Assembly: GCF_030413615.1 (NCBI RefSeq)
Contig: NZ_CP129236.1
Span: 96,001-160,000 of the forward strand
Source of the DNA: Planococcus shixiaomingii
Lineage (GTDB): Bacteria; Bacillota; Bacilli; Bacillales_A; Planococcaceae
DNA: 64,000 bases
Direction: 5' to 3'
The notes beneath the pieces were generated by a model. The model was not told the origin of the DNA and ran no database searches. It saw nothing but the letters and a program-made list of their open reading frames with translations. The position numbers were made by a program, and so were the translations under genes. Position 1 is the first letter of the stretch. Each line of letters opens with the position of its first letter. Positions 1-12,073 of this stretch are shown here, piece by piece.

Positions 1-2838
<2,838 letters not shown>

Positions 2839-2905
2839 ACTGACTGTTGTTTCACCCGTCGTGTATCCAGTTTTGAACGAACAAGCAAAGGCATGAAAAA
2901 AAGCC

Positions 2906-2933
2906 TTGCCAAACTCGCAAGAGTTGGTATAAT
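2906..2933 (+). promoter_or_regulatory. Promoter-like sequence in the 23S-5S spacer
   Basis: TTGCCA and TATAAT lie 16 bases apart, about 25 bases before the 5S. The spacer between the boxes contains a small AACTC-GCAA-GAGTT hairpin. It may be a secondary start for 5S RNA, or only a processing structure in the rRNA precursor. The call rests on sequence alone. Confidence 0.3.
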
Positions 2934-2958
2934 AAGACTTGTCTTTCAAAAAAACAGA

Positions 2959-3075
<117 letters not shown>

Positions 3076-3085
3076 ACCAATAAGA

Positions 3086-3117
3086 AAGTCAGAACCGTTT
3101 CCGGTTCTGGCTTTTTT
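3086..3117 (+). terminator. Rho-independent terminator of the rrn operon
   Basis: An 11-pair stem (AGTCAGAACCG with CGGTTCTGGCT, one G-U pair) has a TTTC loop and a following run of six T. It directly follows the 5S. Confidence 0.93.
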
Positions 3118-3241
3118 GTGCGTTCTTTTTATAATTGATAAGTTAATAGAATTTATTCTTATATCTCTTCGACGAGAGTAATTTCTTATCCGATGATTGA
3201 ATAATATTCAATAAGGGAAAAGCAAAGGTGAGGTGAAAATC

Positions 3242-3487
3242 ATGAGACCAGGATTGTATAAAGTAGATACTCTTGATAAGCGAACGGCTTTGTTAACGCC
3301 AGCAGATGGACAAGGAGAGCAGTATACATTTCCAGTAGCAGATTTTACACACGATGTGTCTGTTGGAGACGTAGTAGAAATTTGGCAGGAAGGCACGAAG
3401 TGGAGAACAAAGTATCGGGAAGAAAAAACAGAATCTATCTCAAGCCATGCCAAAGACTTTGTGAAGCGAATGTTAGAAAAAGAATAA
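3242..3487 (+). CDS. Small conserved protein, DUF3006-like
   Basis: This is an 81-residue soluble protein starting MRPGLYKVDTLDKRTALL. The start is the ATG at 3242 because GAGGTG ends six bases before it; an in-frame GTG at 3233 overlaps that ribosome binding site. The pattern resembles short DUF3006 proteins: an N-terminal 'KVD-x-AlL' strand, a central 'VGDVVEIW' turn (about residues 43-50) and a charged C-terminal helix. I recognise the pattern only by eye and no function is established. There is no signal peptide or membrane segment. It stands alone between the rRNA operon and ctsR, with its own terminator downstream. Confidence 0.75.
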   Translation: MRPGLYKVDTLDKRTALLTPADGQGEQYTFPVADFTHDVSVGDVVEIWQEGTKWRTKYREEKTESISSHAKDFVKRMLEKE

Positions 3488-3498
3488 TTTTAGAAAAT

Positions 3499-3529
3499 GT
3501 CTCGGGAGGATTATCTCGAGATTTTTTTC
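3499..3529 (+). terminator. Terminator after the DUF3006-like gene
   Basis: An eight-pair stem (GTCTCGGG with CTCGAGAT, two wobbles) and an eight-base loop are followed by seven T. It separates the small gene from the CtsR-controlled operon. Confidence 0.8.
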
Positions 3530-3556
3530 GAAGCCTCCCTTTTTGAAACATACTAT

Positions 3557-3610
3557 TTGAAATCTCTAAAATACATGTTGTATACTTAAGTCAAATATAG
3601 TCAAAGTCAA
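3557..3610 (+). promoter_or_regulatory. ctsR promoter with CtsR operator
   Basis: TTGAAA (3557-3562) and TATACT (3581-3586) are 18 bases apart. Just downstream lie two copies of the CtsR heptad AGTCAAA, at 3589-3595 and 3599-3605, three bases apart. This matches the known CtsR operator of tandem (A/G)GTCAAA heptads. A further GTCAA at 3606-3610 extends the array. Binding here would cover the transcription start, so the operon should be autorepressed and released on heat or protein stress. Confidence 0.9.
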
Positions 3611-3645
3611 CTTTTGACGTATTATGTATCGAAGAGGTGAAGGCG

Positions 3646-4116
3646 ATGCGGAATATTTCAGACGTGATTGAAGGTTATTTAAAGCAAGTTATAGAATTAA
3701 GCGAGAGAGATCACATTGAAATAAAAAGAAGCGAGGTCGCTGAAAAATTTCAATGTGTTCCTTCTCAAATCAATTATGTAATAAATACCAGGTTTACTGT
3801 TGACCGCGGATATTTAGTAGAGAGTAAGCGGGGCGGAGGCGGATACATTCGCATTAAACGAATTCGCTTCCATAAAAAGTCGGATGTTCTAACGGAAATT
3901 ATTGAGCGTTTAGAACAAGGAGCGACTCAGAGTATGGCTGAAGATATTGTATTCCGACTGCTAGATGAAGAAATTATTTCTAAGCGTGAGGCGAAATTAA
4001 TGCTAAGTGCAGTAGATCGTTCAACACTGCTTTTGCCTTTACCTCTTCGAGATGATGTAAGAGCCCGAATACTCATTGCCATGCTTTTTTCATTAAAATT
4101 TCAGTCGAACACGTAA
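3646..4116 (+). CDS. ctsR: Transcriptional repressor CtsR of class III stress genes
   Basis: CtsR is the dimeric repressor of clp and related protein-quality-control genes and senses heat directly. The N-terminal winged-helix domain is clear, with the block KFQCVPSQINYVINTRF followed by the glycine-rich wing RGGGGYIRI (about residues 60-68). The C-terminal four-helix dimerisation domain contains SKREAKLML. Length is 156 residues, as usual. The start is the ATG at 3646 (protein MRNISDVIE); a GTG three codons earlier falls in the ribosome binding site GAGGTGA. It is first in the operon, and its own operator lies upstream. McsB is known to inactivate CtsR and McsA to act with McsB, so the operon encodes its own relief system. 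Confidence 0.97.
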   Translation: MRNISDVIEGYLKQVIELSERDHIEIKRSEVAEKFQCVPSQINYVINTRFTVDRGYLVESKRGGGGYIRIKRIRFHKKSDVLTEIIERLEQGATQSMAEDIVFRLLDEEIISKREAKLMLSAVDRSTLLLPLPLRDDVRARILIAMLFSLKFQSNT

Positions 4117-4127
4117 GAGGTGATATG

Positions 4128-4661
4128 ATGATTTGCGATCAATGCGGAGAACGTCCAGCTTCAGTAATAGTAAAACAAACTCAACAAGGACAACTGACAG
4201 AACGTCACCTGTGCCATATTTGTGCAGCTGGTAATCAAAGTATTAATATTGCTTTTGAGCAGGACCCAATGGCTATACATCAATTATTATCTAATTGGTT
4301 CCCTGCACAACAAAAAACGATTAACCCGGTTCGAAAAGAAGTGGCGGTATGTCCAACTTGTGGTTTCACGTTTACAAAGTTTTTGGAATTGGGGAAATTT
4401 GGTTGTGCCTCTTGCTACGATACATTTGAGCCACATTTAGTAGAAATTTTTAAACGACTTCATAATGGCAATATAGAGCATAACGGCAAAATACCAGCAT
4501 CTTATGGGAATACTTTAAAGATAAAAAAAGATATTGAAGAACTACGTAAACAAATGAAAACCTCTGTTGAAGGAGAAGACTTCGAGAAAGCTGCAAAATT
4601 GCGAGATGAAATTCGCGTGCTAAATACGCAGCTTGAAGGAGGTGTTTCAAATGGCGATTGA
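4128..4661 (+). CDS. mcsA: McsA, zinc-binding activator of the arginine kinase McsB
   Basis: McsA is the adaptor that activates McsB and takes part in heat and metal stress responses. Four CxxC pairs are visible: CDQC, CHIC, CPTC and CASC, in the first 100 residues. A C-terminal UVR motif follows (about residues 140-170, EDFEKAAKLRDEI), the type used to contact Clp ATPases. Length is 177 residues. ATG codons occur at 4125 and 4128; 4128 has better spacing (seven bases) from GAGG and gives MICDQC as in relatives. The end overlaps the start of mcsB by 11 bases, which suggests translational coupling. Confidence 0.95.
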   Translation: MICDQCGERPASVIVKQTQQGQLTERHLCHICAAGNQSINIAFEQDPMAIHQLLSNWFPAQQKTINPVRKEVAVCPTCGFTFTKFLELGKFGCASCYDTFEPHLVEIFKRLHNGNIEHNGKIPASYGNTLKIKKDIEELRKQMKTSVEGEDFEKAAKLRDEIRVLNTQLEGGVSNGD

Positions 4662-5742
4662 TCGTTTCCTTCGTCCAAAAGCGAGCAGCTGGATGGCTAA
4701 TGATGGAGAAAACGTCGATATAGCGATGAGTACACGCATTCGATTAGCTCGAAATTTAAATGACTTTCAATTTCCATACGCTTTTTCTGAAGATGAAGCT
4801 TTAAAAGTAGATAAAGCAATTTCAGCTGTTTTATTGGACAAAGGAAGAGAGTTGGATTATAACTTTACTCATATTGATATACAAGAAACGCCAACGTTAG
4901 AACGCGAGGTTTTGGTGGAGAAGCATTTGATTAGTCCTTACCTTGCGAAAGGACAACATTCTGGTTCAGTCCTTCTATCGAACAATGAAGAACTAAGCAT
5001 TATGGTTAATGAGGAAGACCACTTGCGGATACAGAGTTTGCAATCGGGTTTTCATCTACAAGAAGCGTACCAGGTAGCTCATCAGCTCGACTCATTGCTT
5101 GAGAAGCATTTATCTTATGCGTTTCATGAAAAATTTGGTTATTTAACAAGTTGTCCGACGAATACTGGTACCGGAATGAGGGCATCGGTTATGCTGCATT
5201 TACCGGCTCTGACTATGTCGCACCAAATTAACCGAATTATTCCCGCTATATCACGATTAGGAATGGTTGTGAGAGGGAGTTATGGCGAAGGTAGCGAAGC
5301 GCTCGGAAATGTTTATCAAATTTCCAATCAACTTACACTTGGAAAATCCGAGTACGAAATTCTTCAAGACCTTCAAAATATGACAGAGCAAATTATTCAA
5401 CAAGAACGTCGAGCTAGAGAAGCAATTCTGAATAACTCGCCAGTAGTATTGGAAGATCGGATTTACCGGTCTCTTGGGACACTTACACATTCGCGGCTTC
5501 TTACCACAGAAGAAGCAGCAACGTGTTTGTCAGATGTCCGGTTGGGTATTGATTTAAAAATGATCAAAGATATGGATATGTCTATATTGAATGAATTGAT
5601 GATTTTTATGCAACCAGCTTTTTTACAGCAATATTCTAACAAGCCACTACAGCCAAAAGAACGCGATTTTGCTCGAGCGAGATTATTTCGCGAACGCTTA
5701 AATAGAGAAAGCTTAAATGATGAAGGAGAGGATTTTGTATGA
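4651..5742 (+). CDS. mcsB: Protein arginine kinase McsB
   Basis: McsB phosphorylates arginine residues and so marks proteins for ClpCP degradation; it also inactivates CtsR. It has the phosphagen-kinase fold: an ATP-binding STRIRLARN block (about residues 27-35), NEEDHLRI near residue 120, the CPTNTGTG loop near 168 and the YGEGSE element in the kinase core. The C-terminal stretch [13 protein letters not shown] corresponds to the phosphoarginine-sensing region of the family. Length is 363 residues. Start ATG 4651 follows GGAGGTG; a TTG upstream is disfavoured. Its stop overlaps the clpC start (ATGA). Confidence 0.97.
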   Translation: MAIDRFLRPKASSWMANDGENVDIAMSTRIRLARNLNDFQFPYAFSEDEALKVDKAISAVLLDKGRELDYNFTHIDIQETPTLEREVLVEKHLISPYLAKGQHSGSVLLSNNEELSIMVNEEDHLRIQSLQSGFHLQEAYQVAHQLDSLLEKHLSYAFHEKFGYLTSCPTNTGTGMRASVMLHLPALTMSHQINRIIPAISRLGMVVRGSYGEGSEALGNVYQISNQLTLGKSEYEILQDLQNMTEQIIQQERRAREAILNNSPVVLEDRIYRSLGTLTHSRLLTTEEAATCLSDVRLGIDLKMIKDMDMSILNELMIFMQPAFLQQYSNKPLQPKERDFARARLFRERLNRESLNDEGEDFV

Positions 5743-8189
5743 TGTTCAATCGATTTACACAACGCGCACAAAAAGTTCTTCAACTAGCTCAAGAAGAGGC
5801 AATTCGCATGAAACATGAATCCATCGGTACAGAGCACATTTTGCTTGGCTTGATTCGTGAAGGTGGCGGTATTGCCGCTAAAGCACTTGAAGCAATTGAA
5901 GTGAATACACAGTTGATTGAAGAAGGCGTAAAAGAACTTGTTGGTGTTGGTGAGAAAAATGTTGGACCGATTGTCCACTACACGCCAAGAGCAAAAAAAG
6001 TCATCGAGTTATCTGTAGATGAATCACGTAAATTAGGCCATTCTTATATCGGTACAGAACATTTATTGCTTGCATTGATCCGTGAAGGTGAAGGCGTTGC
6101 AGCACGAGTACTTGGGAATGCCGGCGTTAGCTTGAATAAAGCACGTCAGCAAGTATTGCAGCTGCTTGGCAGCAACGAACAGGCTTCTACTGGCAGCAAT
6201 CCGAATGCCTCTGCTAATACACCTACATTGGACGGTCTAGCGCGCGACTTGACTCAAGTGGCTCGCGAAGGCAGCTTAGACCCAGTGATTGGGCGCAGTG
6301 ACGAGATTACTCGCGTAATTGAAGTATTAAGCCGAAGAACCAAAAATAACCCAGTATTAATAGGGGAACCTGGTGTTGGTAAAACTGCCATCGCTGAAGG
6401 TTTAGCGCAACAAATTATTAATAATGAAGTACCGGAAACTTTGCGCGACAAACGCGTTATGGTGCTTGACATGGGTACTGTGGTAGCTGGTACAAAATAT
6501 CGCGGTGAGTTTGAAGACCGTTTGAAAAAAGTGATGGATGAAATCCGCCAAGCGGGCAATATCATTCTCTTTATCGATGAGCTTCATACATTGATTGGAG
6601 CCGGTGGAGCAGAAGGGGCAATCGATGCATCGAATATACTAAAACCTTCTCTAGCACGCGGGGAATTGCAATGTATCGGTGCGACAACTCTTGATGAGTA
6701 CCGCAAGTACATTGAAAAAGATGCGGCTCTTGAACGCCGTTTCCAGCCGATCCAAGTAGATGAGCCGTCAGTTGATGAAACGATTTTAATTATTAGAGGA
6801 TTGCGTGACCGTTACGAAGCGCATCACCGGGTGAAAATTACCGATGAAGCAATTGAAGCGGCTGCGAAGATGTCCGACCGCTACATTTCTGACCGGTTCT
6901 TGCCGGATAAAGCGATCGATTTGATCGATGAAGCGGGTTCTAAAGTAAGACTTCGCTCTTACACTACTCCACCTGATTTAAAAGAATTAGAAGCGAAATT
7001 AGAAGCAGCGCGTCATGAGAAAAATGAAGCTGTGCAAAGCCAAGAGTTTGAAAAAGCAGCTTCACTTCGTGATGTTGAACAAAAATTAAAAGATCAACTA
7101 GAAAAAACGAAAAAAGAGTGGAAAGAAAAACAAGGTAAAGAAGAATCACAAGTTACTGTAGAAGATATCGCGAAAGTTGTTTCTATGTGGACTGGGATTC
7201 CAGTGTCTAAATTGGCACAAACTGAATCTGATAAGCTATTAAACTTGGAAGAAATTCTTCACGGACGTGTTATCGGGCAAGATGAAGCCGTTACGTCGAT
7301 TTCGAAAGCCATCCGCCGTGCGCGTGCTGGATTGAAAGATCCAAAACGTCCAATCGGTTCATTTATCTTCCTTGGACCAACTGGGGTAGGTAAAACTGAA
7401 TTGGCTCGGGCCCTTGCTGAATCAATGTTCGGTGATGAAGATGCGATGATCCGAATTGATATGTCCGAGTACATGGAAAGACATTCGACTTCACGCCTTG
7501 TTGGTTCGCCTCCAGGATATGTTGGTTATGAAGAAGGCGGCCAGTTAACTGAAAAAGTACGCCGCAAACCATATTCGGTTATCTTGCTTGACGAAATTGA
7601 GAAAGCTCACCCAGATGTCTTCAATATCTTATTACAAGTGCTTGAAGATGGACGATTGACTGATTCAAAAGGGCGTAGAGTCGACTTCCGAAACACTGTC
7701 ATCATCATGACTTCGAACGTTGGTGCGGAAGAATTGAAATACAATAAATATGTTGGTTTTAATTTAGAAGATGCAAAAACCGATTACAAAGACATGAAAG
7801 ACAAAATGCTTGCTGAGTTGAAAAAAGCATTCCGTCCAGAATTCTTAAACCGGATTGACGACATGATCGTCTTCCACTCACTTGAAAAAGATAACTTACG
7901 AGAAATTGTAACGCTGATGACAAAACAATTAACTGATCGATTAAAAGAACAGGATATTGATTTGGAATTGACTGAAGCAGCGCTTGATAAAGTAGCGAAT
8001 GAAGGATATGATCCTGAATACGGAGCACGCCCATTGCGCCGCGCACTTCAAAAGCATGTTGAAGACCGCTTGTCTGAAGAATTGTTGAAAGGCACAGCAC
8101 TTGCTGGCCAACACATCGTATTCGATGTAGAGGACGGAGATTTTATTGTCCGCACAGATCAACCAGTTGTAGAATTACAGAAAAAGTAA
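5739..8189 (+). CDS. clpC: ATP-dependent Clp protease ATPase subunit ClpC
   Basis: ClpC is a Hsp100 unfoldase that feeds substrates to ClpP, including arginine-phosphorylated proteins. Order of domains: a repeated Clp N domain (residues 1-145), first AAA domain with Walker A GEPGVGKT at 209-216 and a [10 protein letters not shown] block, a UVR-containing middle region near 420-450, then a second AAA domain with GPTGVGKT at 546-553 and the C-terminal D2-small domain. Length 816 residues is normal. The start MMFNRFTQ matches the family and overlaps the mcsB stop. It is the last gene of the CtsR operon; a strong terminator follows 11 bases after the stop. Confidence 0.98.
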   Translation: MMFNRFTQRAQKVLQLAQEEAIRMKHESIGTEHILLGLIREGGGIAAKALEAIEVNTQLIEEGVKELVGVGEKNVGPIVHYTPRAKKVIELSVDESRKLGHSYIGTEHLLLALIREGEGVAARVLGNAGVSLNKARQQVLQLLGSNEQASTGSNPNASANTPTLDGLARDLTQVAREGSLDPVIGRSDEITRVIEVLSRRTKNNPVLIGEPGVGKTAIAEGLAQQIINNEVPETLRDKRVMVLDMGTVVAGTKYRGEFEDRLKKVMDEIRQAGNIILFIDELHTLIGAGGAEGAIDASNILKPSLARGELQCIGATTLDEYRKYIEKDAALERRFQPIQVDEPSVDETILIIRGLRDRYEAHHRVKITDEAIEAAAKMSDRYISDRFLPDKAIDLIDEAGSKVRLRSYTTPPDLKELEAKLEAARHEKNEAVQSQEFEKAASLRDVEQKLKDQLEKTKKEWKEKQGKEESQVTVEDIAKVVSMWTGIPVSKLAQTESDKLLNLEEILHGRVIGQDEAVTSISKAIRRARAGLKDPKRPIGSFIFLGPTGVGKTELARALAESMFGDEDAMIRIDMSEYMERHSTSRLVGSPPGYVGYEEGGQLTEKVRRKPYSVILLDEIEKAHPDVFNILLQVLEDGRLTDSKGRRVDFRNTVIIMTSNVGAEELKYNKYVGFNLEDAKTDYKDMKDKMLAELKKAFRPEFLNRIDDMIVFHSLEKDNLREIVTLMTKQLTDRLKEQDIDLELTEAALDKVANEGYDPEYGARPLRRALQKHVEDRLSEELLKGTALAGQHIVFDVEDGDFIVRTDQPVVELQKK

Positions 8190-8200
8190 GTGAGGGCGTT

Positions 8201-8232
8201 CCGCTCGCCAGATATCCGGCGAGCGGTTTTTT
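8201..8232 (+). terminator. Terminator of the ctsR-clpC operon
   Basis: A perfect nine-pair GC-rich stem (CCGCTCGCC with GGCGAGCGG) has an eight-base loop and a following T run. It lies between clpC and radA, so radA may depend on read-through or on a promoter I could not identify. Confidence 0.92.
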
Positions 8233-8252
8233 ATTGAAAACAGGAGGTACGT

Positions 8253-9629
8253 ATGGCTAAAAAGAAAACAAAGTTCATGTGCCAGTCATGTGGCTATGAA
8301 TCTGCTAAATGGATGGGAAAATGTCCAGGGTGCGGTGATTGGAACACGATGGTTGAAGAAGTGGAAGTGACAGCCCCTAAAGGTACACGCGGCGCTTTTC
8401 AGCATTCGGCAACTGTGGCACAAAAAGCGACACCCATTAATTCAATTGAAACGCAGCAGGAGCCGCGGGTAGAGACTGAAATGGGCGAATTAAACCGGGT
8501 GCTTGGTGGCGGTATTGTTCCAGGATCGCTTGTTTTAATAGGAGGAGATCCGGGAATCGGGAAATCAACGTTATTGCTGCAAGTATCTGCAATGCTCGCG
8601 AACAGCGGAAGCCGGGTGTTGTATATTTCCGGTGAGGAATCCATCCGGCAAACAAAACTGCGGGCGGAGCGGTTAGATGCATCTTCTTCAGAACTGTTCA
8701 TTTACGCGGAAACAAATTTGGAGTTGATTCATCACACGATTGAAGAAGTGGCTCCTGATTTTGTCATTGTCGATTCAATCCAAACGGTTCACCACCCGGA
8801 AGTGACGTCTGCACCGGGTAGTGTTACACAAGTGCGGGAAAGTACGGCAGAGTTGATGCGTATTGCGAAAACGAAGAATATCGCGATTTTCCTTGTTGGC
8901 CATGTAACCAAAGAAGGGCAAATTGCAGGTCCGCGGATTCTCGAACATATGGTAGATACGGTGCTATATTTTGAAGGCGAACGCCACCATACGTACCGGA
9001 TTTTGCGGAGTGTCAAAAACCGTTTTGGTTCCACAAACGAAATTGCCATTTTTGAAATGCTACAAAGCGGTTTGAAAGAAGTACTGAATCCGTCGGAATT
9101 GTTCTTGCAAGAGCGTTCAAGCGGTGCTGCAGGTTCAACGGTTGTGGCCTCGATGGAAGGCACGCGTCCAATCCTTGTAGAAATTCAAGCTTTAGTAACA
9201 CCTTCAAGTTTCAACTATCCAAAACGAATGGCCACAGGCATTGATCAAAACAGAGTATCGTTGTTAATGGCGGTATTGGAAAAACGGGTTGGCATGCTGC
9301 TTCAAGCCCAAGATGCGTATATAAAAGTCGCGGGTGGGGTAAAGCTTGATGAGCCGGCCATCGATTTGGCGGTGTTGGCAAGCATAGTTTCGAGTTTCCG
9401 GGACACTGCACCCAACGTCTACGATTGTATTATCGGAGAAGTCGGGCTCACCGGTGAAATTCGCCGCGTGTCACGGATTGAACAGCGTGTCCAAGAAGCG
9501 GCGAAACTCGGGTTCAAGCGGGCGATTGTACCGGCTTCCAATTTAGGCGGCTGGGATTACCCTGAAGGAATCCGCGTTGTCGGAGTTGAAAGCGTGAACG
9601 ATGCGTTAAGAGAAATATTCCCACAATAA
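8253..9629 (+). CDS. radA: DNA repair protein RadA (Sms)
   Basis: RadA is a RecA-like helicase that drives branch migration during recombinational repair. The N-terminal zinc finger has CQSC and CPGC (residues 10-28). Walker [11 protein letters not shown] lies at 97-106. The RadA-specific KNRFG motif occurs in [13 protein letters not shown]. The C-terminal Lon-protease-like domain follows (about residues 290-458). Length 458 is standard. Start ATG 8253 follows AGGAGG. In B. subtilis the next gene is disA, which is not present here. Confidence 0.97.
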   Translation: MAKKKTKFMCQSCGYESAKWMGKCPGCGDWNTMVEEVEVTAPKGTRGAFQHSATVAQKATPINSIETQQEPRVETEMGELNRVLGGGIVPGSLVLIGGDPGIGKSTLLLQVSAMLANSGSRVLYISGEESIRQTKLRAERLDASSSELFIYAETNLELIHHTIEEVAPDFVIVDSIQTVHHPEVTSAPGSVTQVRESTAELMRIAKTKNIAIFLVGHVTKEGQIAGPRILEHMVDTVLYFEGERHHTYRILRSVKNRFGSTNEIAIFEMLQSGLKEVLNPSELFLQERSSGAAGSTVVASMEGTRPILVEIQALVTPSSFNYPKRMATGIDQNRVSLLMAVLEKRVGMLLQAQDAYIKVAGGVKLDEPAIDLAVLASIVSSFRDTAPNVYDCIIGEVGLTGEIRRVSRIEQRVQEAAKLGFKRAIVPASNLGGWDYPEGIRVVGVESVNDALREIFPQ

Positions 9630-9630
9630 G

Positions 9631-9655
9631 GAGGCGATTTCGCCTTCTTTTACTT
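9631..9655 (+). terminator. Possible weak terminator after radA
   Basis: A six-pair hairpin (GAGGCG with CGCCTT, one wobble) is followed by a T-rich but broken tract. It begins two bases after the radA stop. A TATAAT box at 9705-9710, without a good -35 box, may start the yacL transcript. Confidence 0.45.
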
Positions 9656-9732
9656 TGTTCTACGCTCTTACAGGGTCATCAAAGCGTTTCTATAACAAAC
9701 AGTGTATAATTATTTAAAAGGAGGTGGAGCAC

Positions 9733-10830
9733 ATGTTAAGGAGAATTATCCAGATTTTGTTTTTGTTAATTGGTGCTACTGTCGGAATAATATTTTTACC
9801 TTATGTTTTTGAACTTATCCCTTTTCTTGACAACCCGTGGAGCAACAACGCTATTGTCGCTGCTTTAATCGGAGCCATTGTCTTCTTTCTATTATCTCTC
9901 CTATTTACAGATTCGCTCGTTAAATTTATGAAATGGATGGAAGAAAACCTGCTGCGTGCCCCGACACCGGATTTATTGTTCGGTACGATTGGGTTGATCA
10001 TTGGGCTAGTGGTGGCGTTTTTAGTAGGGTTTGCTCTCAGTACAATTGACATCCCGCTGGTTGCTACTGCGGCACCGATTGTCTTATCTGTCGTTCTCGG
10101 TTATTTAGGATTTCAGGTAGGTTTCCAGAAAAGAGATGAGATGGTTGCCATGTTGACCCCACAGCGCTTGACTGCTCCTAAAAAAGTAGAAATCGAAGAG
10201 CCGGTTCAACAGATGTCATACAAGCTGCTCGATACAAGTGTCATTATTGACGGCCGGATTGCCGACATTTCGGCTACAGGCTTTATGGAAGGGACGTTTG
10301 TTGTTCCGCAATTTGTCTTGTCGGAGCTTCAGCATATTGCGGATTCGTCTGATACGTTAAAACGAACGCGCGGCCGCCGAGGGTTGGACATCTTGAAACG
10401 TCTGCAAAGCGAACGTGAAGGGGCCATCATGATTACGGAAGAAAGTTTTGATGAAGTTAGTGAGGTCGATTTGAAACTGATGAGAGCCGCGAAGAAAATG
10501 GGCGGACAAGTGGTAACGAATGACTTTAACCTCAATAAAGTATGCGAACTTCACAATGTCCCCGTATTGAACATCAATGACTTGGCGAATGCAGTAAAAC
10601 CGATTGTGATTCCAGGAGAAGACATGCATGTGGTCGTCATCAAAGACGGCAAAGAACAAAACCAAGGTGTCGCGTATTTAGATGACGGTACAATGATTGT
10701 TATTGAAGATGGTAAAGGCTTTATTGGACAGGCAATTGATGTTACGGTAACGAGTGTATTACAAACTTCAGCAGGGCGCATGATTTTCGCGAAGCCGCGA
10801 GACGGCCGCCAAGCTTCAATGAATGGATAA
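9733..10830 (+). CDS. yacL: PIN/TRAM-domain membrane protein YacL
   Basis: This 365-residue protein has an N-terminal membrane part of about four helices (residues 1-130). A PIN-type nuclease-like domain then begins at DTSVIIDGRIADI (about residues 170-182) and carries further acidic residues, e.g. VVTNDFNLNKV. A C-terminal TRAM RNA-binding domain follows (about 295-355). Family members are annotated as putative RNases; the substrate is not established. Start ATG 9733 follows AAAAGGAGGTGG; an in-frame GTG at 9724 lies inside that site. In relatives it sits between disA and ispD; here it directly follows radA. Confidence 0.92.
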   Translation: MLRRIIQILFLLIGATVGIIFLPYVFELIPFLDNPWSNNAIVAALIGAIVFFLLSLLFTDSLVKFMKWMEENLLRAPTPDLLFGTIGLIIGLVVAFLVGFALSTIDIPLVATAAPIVLSVVLGYLGFQVGFQKRDEMVAMLTPQRLTAPKKVEIEEPVQQMSYKLLDTSVIIDGRIADISATGFMEGTFVVPQFVLSELQHIADSSDTLKRTRGRRGLDILKRLQSEREGAIMITEESFDEVSEVDLKLMRAAKKMGGQVVTNDFNLNKVCELHNVPVLNINDLANAVKPIVIPGEDMHVVVIKDGKEQNQGVAYLDDGTMIVIEDGKGFIGQAIDVTVTSVLQTSAGRMIFAKPRDGRQASMNG

Positions 10831-10843
10831 AGGATGTCGCAAA

Positions 10844-11539
10844 ATGAACTATACAGTCGTCTTGCCCGCTGGCGGAAGCGGGAAACGGATGAAAGCAAAT
10901 AAAAACAAGCTATTGCTGGAACTTCTTAATAAGCCTATCTTTCTTCACACATTGGAAGTGTTTCAACACGACCCGAATTGTGATGCAATTTGGCTCGCAG
11001 TCAAAGAAGACGAACGGCCATTGATCGATAGCTATGTAAAAAAGTATAAAATTACGAAAGTTCACGGCTATGCTGAAGGCGGAATGGAGCGGCAAGACAG
11101 TGTGAGAGCTTGTCTTGAAGCGATTCCGCCTTGCGGCATTGTATTAGTCCATGATGCGGCGCGACCATTCATCGATCGCGAGGTAATTGCCCGCTTAGTA
11201 GAAGCCGCTAATATTTCGGGTGCAGCAATTGCCGGAGTTCCTGTAAAAGATACGATCAAAAAAGCAACAGATGGTGTAATTACAGAAACGGTAGACCGCA
11301 ACCAATTGTGGATCATCCAAACGCCACAAGCTTTTAAATACGAATTGATTTTATCGGCTGCAAAAGCGGCCGTCGAAGACGGTTTTCTTGGAACGGATGA
11401 AGCGATGCTAGTTGAACGCTTAAATCATCCGGTACAGATAGTGGAAAGCACATATGAAAATGTAAAAATGACTACACCGGACGATTTAATTTATGGCAAG
11501 GCCATCTTAGAAAGCCGGATACAGGAGGAGCAGCGATGA
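10844..11539 (+). CDS. ispD: 2-C-methyl-D-erythritol 4-phosphate cytidylyltransferase
   Basis: IspD transfers CMP from CTP to methylerythritol phosphate, the third step of the non-mevalonate isoprenoid route. The nucleotide-binding loop [15 protein letters not shown] is at residues 7-21, and VHDAARPFI near residue 105 is the conserved active-site block. Length 231 residues is typical. I chose ATG 10844 ([11 protein letters not shown]) because AAAGGA lies upstream. ATG 10823, seven codons earlier, overlaps yacL and has no ribosome binding site. The stop overlaps ispF. Confidence 0.96.
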   Translation: MNYTVVLPAGGSGKRMKANKNKLLLELLNKPIFLHTLEVFQHDPNCDAIWLAVKEDERPLIDSYVKKYKITKVHGYAEGGMERQDSVRACLEAIPPCGIVLVHDAARPFIDREVIARLVEAANISGAAIAGVPVKDTIKKATDGVITETVDRNQLWIIQTPQAFKYELILSAAKAAVEDGFLGTDEAMLVERLNHPVQIVESTYENVKMTTPDDLIYGKAILESRIQEEQR

Positions 11540-12036
11540 TGCGAATTGGACAAGGATATGATGTACATCAGTTGGCGGAAGGAAGACCATTTATCTTAGG
11601 AGGAATTGAAATTCCTCATGATCGGGGATTGCTGGGCCATTCAGATGCAGATGTGTTGCTTCATACTATTACCGATGCTGCACTAGGCGCAATTGGCGGC
11701 GGGGATATCGGCAAACATTTTCCGGATACTGATCCCGAATTCAAAGACGCCGATTCGAAAAAGTTGTTGACTCACATTTGGGAAATCGTCAAAGAGCAAG
11801 GCTACGAACTTGGCAATGTGGATTGCACGGTCATCGCTCAAAAACCGAAATTAGCTCCTTATATTGAGCAAATGCGTGAGTCAATCGCAAGTTTGCTGGA
11901 AGCGGATGTTTCACAGGTGAATGTTAAAGCGACCACTTCTGAACATTTAGGGTTTACAGGACGCGAGGAAGGTATTGCGGCACTTGCTGTAATCTTACTG
12001 ACAAAACGTCCACTTTCGTTAGACGTTCCAGAGTGA
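11536..12036 (+). CDS. ispF: 2-C-methyl-D-erythritol 2,4-cyclodiphosphate synthase
   Basis: IspF cyclises CDP-methylerythritol phosphate to the cyclodiphosphate with loss of CMP. Visible signatures are the N-terminal [11 protein letters not shown], which carries metal ligands Asp and His, [10 protein letters not shown] near residue 34, and the [10 protein letters not shown] loop. Length is 166 residues, slightly longer than average. It overlaps ispD by four bases, so two non-consecutive steps of the same pathway are coupled. The ispE step between them is encoded elsewhere. Confidence 0.97.
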   Translation: MMRIGQGYDVHQLAEGRPFILGGIEIPHDRGLLGHSDADVLLHTITDAALGAIGGGDIGKHFPDTDPEFKDADSKKLLTHIWEIVKEQGYELGNVDCTVIAQKPKLAPYIEQMRESIASLLEADVSQVNVKATTSEHLGFTGREEGIAALAVILLTKRPLSLDVPE

Positions 12037-12073
12037 TAAAATAGCAGAAGGATATTTTTTAGGAGGAAATTAC

